Positions 43,411-47,910 of a stretch of DNA of 47,910 nucleotides are shown piece after piece; the first letter of the stretch is position 1, and each line of letters begins with the position of its first letter. Below the pieces are notes generated by a model. That model ran no database searches and was not told the DNA's origin. It saw only the letters and a list, made by a program, of their open reading frames with translations. Source of the stretch: Bacteroidota bacterium (GTDB lineage: Bacteria; Bacteroidota; Bacteroidia; Chitinophagales; Chitinophagaceae); the NCBI GenBank assembly GCA_023429825.1, contig JAEZDC010000096.1:1-47910 (forward strand). Reading direction: 5' to 3'. Both the position numbers and the translations under genes were made by a program.

Positions 43411-44118
43411 TCATTTTAATAACTCATCGATCCTTTTGATGATATACCCGTGTTGCTTTAAATAGGATATCAATTTTTCCAGCCTGTTGTACAACTTATC
43501 GGTTCTGCGTGGGTCTGTGCCGGCATGAATGAGAAGGATCGCTCCGTTCAATCCTGCAGGTCGTGAATCATAATTTTTCAATGACTGTAAGATCATTTCA
43601 CTGCTTGCATATGACTTGCCCAACTCCGGCCAGGTATAATCTGCATTCGTTCTTGTACCGGGTGTAAAGCTGAACAAGCGAATATTTCTTTTATGGCACC
43701 AGCCCGCAACTGAATCATTCCACCATTCATAGGGAGGAATGAACAGATCGCCGGTATGCAAAACTCCTATCGCTTTCATCGCATCGATATTGTTTTTATA
43801 ATCGAGGTGAAAGCTGTCTTCGGAAACTAAAAGACTGTCTCGCTTGGTCCAGTCACAGTATAGTAAATGTTTATCTGAATGAGGACCGAGATAGTGGCCA
43901 TTTTTCTGAAGTTGAAGAATATCTTTTTTGAAAGAGTGTTCCCTGAAAAAATTTCCCGTAAAAAAGAACCCGCCTTTTACCGTGTGTTTTTTCAAGACCT
44001 GTGTGATAGTTGGTAACCCCTCACCAAACTCATCTCCCGTAAAAACCAGGGCAATTTCTTTACGAGATGAATCACCTCTGATTATCGCTCCTGCTGCGGA
44101 CTGGAATTTTTTTTTACT
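43411..44118 (-). pseudogene. Polysaccharide deacetylase domain, out of frame with the upstream GH9 gene
   Basis: This frame is open for 235 codons from 44118 but has no ATG or GTG at a sensible position; the first standard start (TTG 43995) would delete the first beta-strand. Before that TTG it reads KEIALVFTGDEFGEGLP, a divergent deacetylase motif 1, then GGFFFTGNFFREH. The zinc motif HSDKH (43867-43881) and PPYEWWND are present, and ILLIHAGTDPRR matches the late histidine motif. Inserting one A in the nine-A run at 44107-44115, or a -1 shift there, joins it to GH9 as one 868-residue protein. It may be a frameshift mutation, a sequencing error or programmed recoding. The classical DD of motif 1 is not conserved. 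Confidence 0.75.
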
Positions 44119-46016
44119 TCAGAAGGCTTCTTCTTTTCCTGCTTACGAGACTCAGCTTCCTTTGCTGCCAGGAGATAAATAAGCGAAGCTGTTCCATCCA
44201 TTGTAGGTTCATTGGTACTGTAGTCTCCATAATCATCATGATATACTGCGAGATCACTTTGGTTGAACCGCTCGTATTCATCAGCCTGATAAAGTTTGAT
44301 ACCGATGAGGCTTTTGTAAATAGATGTGTACACAGGCCCATCTATCAACCCACCGTCTATCGGGTAATTCTTCAAATGCGTGAATGCCGAATGCGGGTCA
44401 ACAGGTGTATCGCCCCAGGCAGGTAGTCCATACACCATGGATGTGCCCCAGGGATTACATCCAAACAACCAATCAAAATTTGCCTGCTCCAGTTCTTTGT
44501 GAGTGTTATCACCCGTTAACTCCATGTACCAGTAACACTGCATAGCAAAAGCAACGGTGAGGTTGTTACTGCACCAGATGAAAGGAACACCTCTGTAGAA
44601 AGCATTTGATTTTGCTTTTGTCCAGACTCTATCAATTCCTTCTTTATAAAAACTGGTAACAGAATCTTTATTACGGGGGAAACTTTCAATAAATTCTTTG
44701 GTGTAGGATGACTTGGGAGAATGATCCCTTTGTTTCATCTGCCTTACGATCTCATAATGCCCAACGTTGATGAATGGATACCATTGATAATGCTTGGCGG
44801 TATCAGTTCCCAGCCACGGCGTGATCTTTTCTTTTTTTGCATAGCTCACAGATTGCACCATATACCATCCGTTGGCATTTCCTTCCCGTGTGGTGAGCAT
44901 GTCATTTATAGCCGCATATGCAAGTTCCATATCATCTGCCCAGTTATCTTCAGCATATATGTAAGGTGACTTAACCGATGCTGTTTGTGTAACGCCTTCT
45001 TTCTTTTTAGCGAACGCAAGCGCACTCATTGCTTTATTATAATAGCCTGCGCCTTTTGTGTTAGCAGCAAAAGTTGAATCGGATTTACTGAGTACCTGTG
45101 CCAATGCAAAAGCACTTGCAAATTTTGCCGCGGTTGAAGATGTGCCTGTAGTGTTGTTCATGAATTTCCCTCTCTGCTGTGGTTCGCCGCTAACAAAGTA
45201 TACCGGCCTTTCATATCCACGTCCATAAAAGCTATCCTGCTTAGGTATACGCATGTTCACATGATCTCTGTCGTCAGCGATCTGGTTGAACATCCAGTCT
45301 TGCCTGGGATGCATCTTTACTAACCAGTCTAATCCCCACTTGGCTTCATCTAATACATCGGCCATTCCATTCTTTCCATCCAGCCCATTAGCAAGTTTTT
45401 CATCACTGAACACGCCAGGAAAATCTCTATACGCCATTAGCAAATGATAAGTTGCATTTGCAGATGTGGTAACATATTGCAGGTAATCGCTGGCGTCATG
45501 CCACCCACCTACCACATCTATTTTTGTACTGTCTATGATACCAGCCTTTTCACCATACAACACATAACCATCATGCGTATGGCAACTGTCTTTTAGAAAC
45601 GGATTGAAACCCGTGCGTTGCTGGCGCATGTATCGCAAACAAAAGTCAGCAGCACCTTTATATACATCTGCAGCGATCTTAAAAACAGGTGATACGGCTT
45701 TACCAGCCTTCAAATAATATTTCCCGGGTTTGTTGAATGATGAGAAGTTTAGCCGGTGCGACTGAGCAAATGGACCGTATTTGCCAAATGCTTTACCTGT
45801 TTTTGCTGTAAAGGCGATCTTGCCGGTTGCAGAATCGATCAGTTGGAATGAGGTGAGGGTTACATCTTCTGTACTGCACCACACCGCTACTTTTATACCG
45901 GATGGCGTATATCCAAGCTGGTTGATCCGTATCCATGAATTTTCTTCCTCGTTCTCAGGAATTGAAAAGCTAAAAACAGATATCCCTGCAAGCAATATAA
46001 AAACAGCTCTTATCAT
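44082..46016 (-). CDS. Glycoside hydrolase family 9 (cellulase-type) enzyme
   Basis: A 644-residue exported hydrolase. After a signal peptide (MIRAVFILLAGISVFSFS) an Ig-like CelD_N domain (about 26-115) contains IRINQLGYTPSGIKVAVW. The GH9 alpha/alpha barrel (about 120-620) has the catalytic-base region GGWHDASDY with D174 and D177, FMNNTTGTSSTAAKFASAF, the histidine region DPHSAFTH and the proton donor E603 in DYSTNEPTMDGTASL. It probably cleaves beta-1,4-glucan or a related polymer in the periplasm or outside. The stop codon is reached 23 bases after a nine-A run, where a frameshift would continue into a deacetylase domain. Confidence 0.9.
   Translation of the reverse strand: MIRAVFILLAGISVFSFSIPENEEENSWIRINQLGYTPSGIKVAVWCSTEDVTLTSFQLIDSATGKIAFTAKTGKAFGKYGPFAQSHRLNFSSFNKPGKYYLKAGKAVSPVFKIAADVYKGAADFCLRYMRQQRTGFNPFLKDSCHTHDGYVLYGEKAGIIDSTKIDVVGGWHDASDYLQYVTTSANATYHLLMAYRDFPGVFSDEKLANGLDGKNGMADVLDEAKWGLDWLVKMHPRQDWMFNQIADDRDHVNMRIPKQDSFYGRGYERPVYFVSGEPQQRGKFMNNTTGTSSTAAKFASAFALAQVLSKSDSTFAANTKGAGYYNKAMSALAFAKKKEGVTQTASVKSPYIYAEDNWADDMELAYAAINDMLTTREGNANGWYMVQSVSYAKKEKITPWLGTDTAKHYQWYPFINVGHYEIVRQMKQRDHSPKSSYTKEFIESFPRNKDSVTSFYKEGIDRVWTKAKSNAFYRGVPFIWCSNNLTVAFAMQCYWYMELTGDNTHKELEQANFDWLFGCNPWGTSMVYGLPAWGDTPVDPHSAFTHLKNYPIDGGLIDGPVYTSIYKSLIGIKLYQADEYERFNQSDLAVYHDDYGDYSTNEPTMDGTASLIYLLAAKEAESRKQEKKKPSEVKKNSSPQQER
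44107..44115 (-). promoter_or_regulatory. Nine-A run with in-frame slippery heptamer A-AAA-AAA
   Basis: On the minus strand the GH9 frame reads GTA-AAA-AAA-AAT, so bases 44115-44109 form the heptamer A AAA AAA in the phase used by -1 frameshifting. A -1 shift gives K-K-K-F-Q-S and enters the deacetylase frame. No strong downstream stem-loop or upstream Shine-Dalgarno is visible; transcriptional slippage adding one A would have the same result. Confidence 0.5.
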
Positions 46017-46070
46017 TTGATGAAGTTAAGATGAAACAACTATGATATCCGTAGGGAACAAACAGCCTCA

Positions 46071-46616
46071 TCAACTATTGAACTGTCTCGAAAGCTGATC
46101 AAACCTTTCCCTTGTCATTCGCCACTGTTTCACCGGTTGTTCAAAATTGAAAACACCGGGAACGGTGACATGTTCCTTTATAAATTCAAATCCCACTTTC
46201 TCTAAAGTTTTATTCGGTGCCGGGTTAAGCGCATACGGTTCACACCATAATGTTTTTAATTGCAGTGTACTGAAATAATGCGGCAAAGTCATCTTTACTA
46301 ATTCGGTTCCCATCCCTTTTTTTCTCTCCGTATCACTCCAGATGTGCAGGTGCATTTTTGCTTCTTCGCCAAATGTTGTTGGGTTTGTATTCGAATGGCC
46401 AATTGGCTCTTCATCTTTTAACCAAACGACAGCATAACTCATTCTTTGTTCAATTGGTGTTACCAATAGTTTTTCCAGCATGCTGGTAAACTGCTCTTTT
46501 GATGGCAGCTTTGAAACATCTAAACCCATTCCTTCCAGGAAAGTTTCATCCGATTCAAACCAGTATTTGAGAAAGAGCGGGATATCTGAGTGTTGAAGAG
46601 GGCGAACGGAAAGCAT
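46071..46616 (-). CDS. GNAT-family N-acetyltransferase
   Basis: A 181-residue GCN5-related acetyltransferase. It starts LSVRPLQHSDIPLFLKYW, a RimJ/RimL-type opening, has an acetyl-CoA-binding region around LHIWSDTERKKGMGTELVK, and ends in NPAPNKTLEKVGFEFIKEHV, the usual last strand-helix of the fold. The substrate is unknown; small molecules, peptides or ribosomal proteins are all possible. The ATG at 46616 is preferred over a TTG seven codons upstream. A 21-bp tandem array lies about 90 bp upstream of its start. Confidence 0.87.
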   Translation of the reverse strand: MLSVRPLQHSDIPLFLKYWFESDETFLEGMGLDVSKLPSKEQFTSMLEKLLVTPIEQRMSYAVVWLKDEEPIGHSNTNPTTFGEEAKMHLHIWSDTERKKGMGTELVKMTLPHYFSTLQLKTLWCEPYALNPAPNKTLEKVGFEFIKEHVTVPGVFNFEQPVKQWRMTRERFDQLSRQFNS

Positions 46617-46707
46617 TTTGAAATTTAATAAGTTCAAGCTAAAGGCATCAAATTACATAAATACTGATTAATCTCGATTGCCACGCACAGAACCTATTTT
46701 GTAAGTG

Positions 46708-46875
46708 TTAGCAGGCGATTTGAAACAGTTCGCTGAATGTTCGAATCATTTAGCAGCTCGTTTGAATCACTTAGCAACTCATTTGAATCGCTTAGCTGAT
46801 CATTTGAAACGGTTAGCAGGTGATTTGAATCGATTAGCAGGTCATTTGGTCAGTGCAGCAGATCATTTGAAAGAC
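46708..46875. repeat. Tandem array, 8 units of exactly 21 bp, core GATTTGAAnCGNTTAGCAG
   Basis: Eight units of 21 bp with a core of the type CATTTGAATCGNTTAGC. The plus-strand frame from 46705 stays open for 67 codons and reads as leucine heptads of the type LAxxLNR, for example LADHLKR and LAGDLNR. It begins at a GTG placed directly after a TAA stop, with no ribosome-binding site. The sequence differs from the array at 29.5 kb, but the period is the same. Confidence 0.9.
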
Positions 46876-46954
46876 AAATTGTCTCAACTACTTATTTCCA
46901 ACCAGTAACTGCTGAAGGCATGCATTCTTCTTGCTGAATATTGTTCCAACCTTT

Positions 46955-47012
46955 GAAGTGTGCGACGCAACAGGCGATGCCATGTAATATTAAAGCCGGG
47001 TACAAAAAAATT
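46955..47012 (+). repeat. Dispersed GAGTGCGACGCAA element (copy 7)
   Basis: GAAGTGTGCGACGCAACAGG (46955-46974) is followed by CGATGCCATG, as in copy 4, and the tail AAGCCGGGTACAAAAAAATT (46993-47012). It is intergenic, between the 21-bp array and the 3' end of the urate hydroxylase gene. Confidence 0.75.
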
Positions 47013-47056
47013 ATGAGCTGTGAACGCTCCGCCCTTCGGGTACATCACAGAGCACC

Positions 47057-47910
47057 TTACTTCGTTTTCGCCCCCTGCTCTATCCAGCAGCGGATGATGT
47101 CGCGTTCTTCGGGAGTCATTCCTGTTTTATTGTTCTGGGGCATTGTTTTGGTGATCACCACACGTTGCATGATCTGGTCTTTCAGCTTCACCACGTTGGC
47201 AGGTACATCGTAAGTAACCCCATTAGGCGGGGAAGTGTACACATCATCAGTTGGTTTACTGCTATGGCATTGCATACAACGATTGGTGATGATGGCATTT
47301 ACCTCGGCATAATCAACATTCGGCCTGCATGCACCGGGCTTCGGTGGCGCCGTAACAAATGCCACTGCTAAAAGAATGATAACAGAAACGGGCAGTACCC
47401 AGATATTGTATTGCCCTCTTTCTTTTAAGTTGAGGTAATGTTTAACGCCCGCCATTCCCAATGAAATCGCAGCCAGCACCGCCCAACTATATTGATTTCC
47501 GAAAGTAGATGGAAAGTGATTGCTCACCATCACGAACAGAACAGGCAGCGTGAAATAGTTATTATGTATTGAACGAAGCAGGGCGTTCTTACCCAGTTTA
47601 GGATCAACGATCTTCCCTGCCTTCGCAGCAGCTACCATTGCCTTTTGCGCAGGAATGATGATGAAGAAAACATTTGCGGCCATGATGGTACCGAGCATCG
47701 CTCCGAAATGGATGTATGCAGCCCGGTTATTGAACACACTTGCATATCCCCATGCAAATGCAATGAGTAAGATGAATCCAATTGGTGCAAACCATTTTGT
47801 TCTAACGAGTGGTGTTTTGCAGAGCAGATCATAAAGTATCCATCCAACTACGAGCGATCCAATGCCGATTGCAATACCTTGGGCAGATGTCAGTTTTAAT
47901 ACTGTATCAT
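47057..47910 (-). CDS. puuD: Membrane urate hydroxylase (PuuD-type) with C-terminal cytochrome c, 5' end outside window
   Basis: The frame runs to the window edge on the minus strand and is missing its start. The visible part has membrane helices of the urate oxidase N-terminal domain (Urate_ox_N/PuuD): LKLTSAQGIAIGIGSLVVGW, then ILYDLLCKTPLVRTKWF and FGAMLGTIMAANVFFIIIPAQ. Six or so hydrophobic helices are followed by a periplasmic cytochrome c domain with one haem site RCMQCHSSKPT and a distal Met candidate in ITKTMPQNNKTGMT. PuuD oxidises urate and passes electrons to its fused cytochrome instead of making H2O2. It was named from memory of the family; no other purine gene is in the window. 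Confidence 0.85.
   Translation of the reverse strand, partial: DTVLKLTSAQGIAIGIGSLVVGWILYDLLCKTPLVRTKWFAPIGFILLIAFAWGYASVFNNRAAYIHFGAMLGTIMAANVFFIIIPAQKAMVAAAKAGKIVDPKLGKNALLRSIHNNYFTLPVLFVMVSNHFPSTFGNQYSWAVLAAISLGMAGVKHYLNLKERGQYNIWVLPVSVIILLAVAFVTAPPKPGACRPNVDYAEVNAIITNRCMQCHSSKPTDDVYTSPPNGVTYDVPANVVKLKDQIMQRVVITKTMPQNNKTGMTPEERDIIRCWIEQGAKTK

Larger units (their letters stand above)
46617..47056. other. 440-bp intergenic region with a 21-bp array and an element copy
   Basis: The gap between the GNAT gene and the urate hydroxylase gene (both minus strand) holds the 21-bp array (46708-46875), a dispersed element (46955-47012) and, further on, a 6-bp stem CTGTGA/TCACAG (47018-47023/47045-47050). 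Read on the minus strand, the stem is followed seven bases later by seven T. It may act as a weak terminator for the urate hydroxylase gene, but the T run is the tail of the element. Confidence 0.5.

Noticed and set aside
46705..46908. A 67-codon coiled-coil-like gene in the second 21-bp array
   Set aside because: The start is a GTG directly after a TAA with no ribosome-binding site, and the other strand is also partly open. It is listed as a repeat, with the coding option kept as a finding.
47004..47050. Strong terminator for the urate hydroxylase gene
   Set aside because: The 6-bp stem is seven bases away from the T run, and that run is the tail shared with other element copies, so it is only a weak candidate.

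Overview
The window looks like the chromosome of a Bacteroidota bacterium, most likely of the Chitinophagaceae. The evidence is a fused LpxC/FabZ, a fused kinase-RapZ C-terminal protein, DUF5777 barrel and YceI genes, MbnP-like and Big_5 lipoproteins, a low-to-moderate G+C content, starts that rarely have a Shine-Dalgarno, and a few candidate TAnnTTTG-type -7 boxes. No rRNA, tRNA, CRISPR array, insertion sequence or prophage gene was recognised. Functions were assigned by reading motifs; no database was searched.

Layout. 1-8.3 kb: the 3' part of an asparagine synthase gene, a cystathionine gamma-synthase/lyase family enzyme, a TIGR02757 protein, a DinB-like protein, two small unknown genes, glutamine-dependent NAD+ synthetase, a LOG-family protein and a methyltransferase. 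8.3-12.1 kb: a cobalamin-dependent methionine synthase split into two genes. 12.5-19.9 kb: eight minus-strand genes in a row (OB-fold protein, two haem c lipoproteins, YceI, DUF5777 barrel, YceI, beta-propeller sensor kinase, LytTR regulator). 20.1-29.5 kb: recR, a Big_5 lipoprotein, a serine hydrolase, a solo ABC ATPase, lpxA, lpxC/fabZ and mfd. 29.9-40.5 kb: CoA-binding protein, dtd, arfB, an MbnP/MbnH-like pair, a flippase, a nine-PAS histidine kinase and a membrane acyltransferase. 40.5-47.9 kb: a MurU-like/AmgK-RapZ pair, a DinB-like protein, a GH9 cellulase followed by an out-of-frame polysaccharide deacetylase, a GNAT acetyltransferase and a membrane urate hydroxylase with a cytochrome c tail, cut by the window end.

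The least expected signals are outside or between genes. First, a short dispersed element of about 50-60 bp occurs at least seven times, always intergenic. It has a conserved head (TACAAGAGTGCGACGCAAC) and a weaker tail (AGCYGGSTACAWAAAA). One copy separates the two halves of the methionine synthase, and two heads form a 14-bp inverted repeat inside the YceI/DUF5777 cluster. Second, two unrelated intergenic arrays have an exact 21-bp period, at 29536-29808 and 46708-46875. Third, a run of nine A residues, in frame as an A-AAA-AAA slippery heptamer, lies where the GH9 cellulase gene changes frame into a deacetylase that has no start codon of its own. One extra A, or a -1 frameshift, would make a single 868-residue fusion protein.

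Functional themes: methionine synthesis (the gamma-synthase family enzyme and split MetH), lipid A (lpxA, lpxC/fabZ), peptidoglycan amino-sugar recycling (MurU/AmgK-RapZ-like pair), periplasmic haem and copper chemistry (YceI/cytochrome cluster, MbnP/MbnH-like pair), polysaccharide handling (GH9, deacetylase, flippase, acyltransferase), and translation or DNA quality control (dtd, arfB, recR, mfd).
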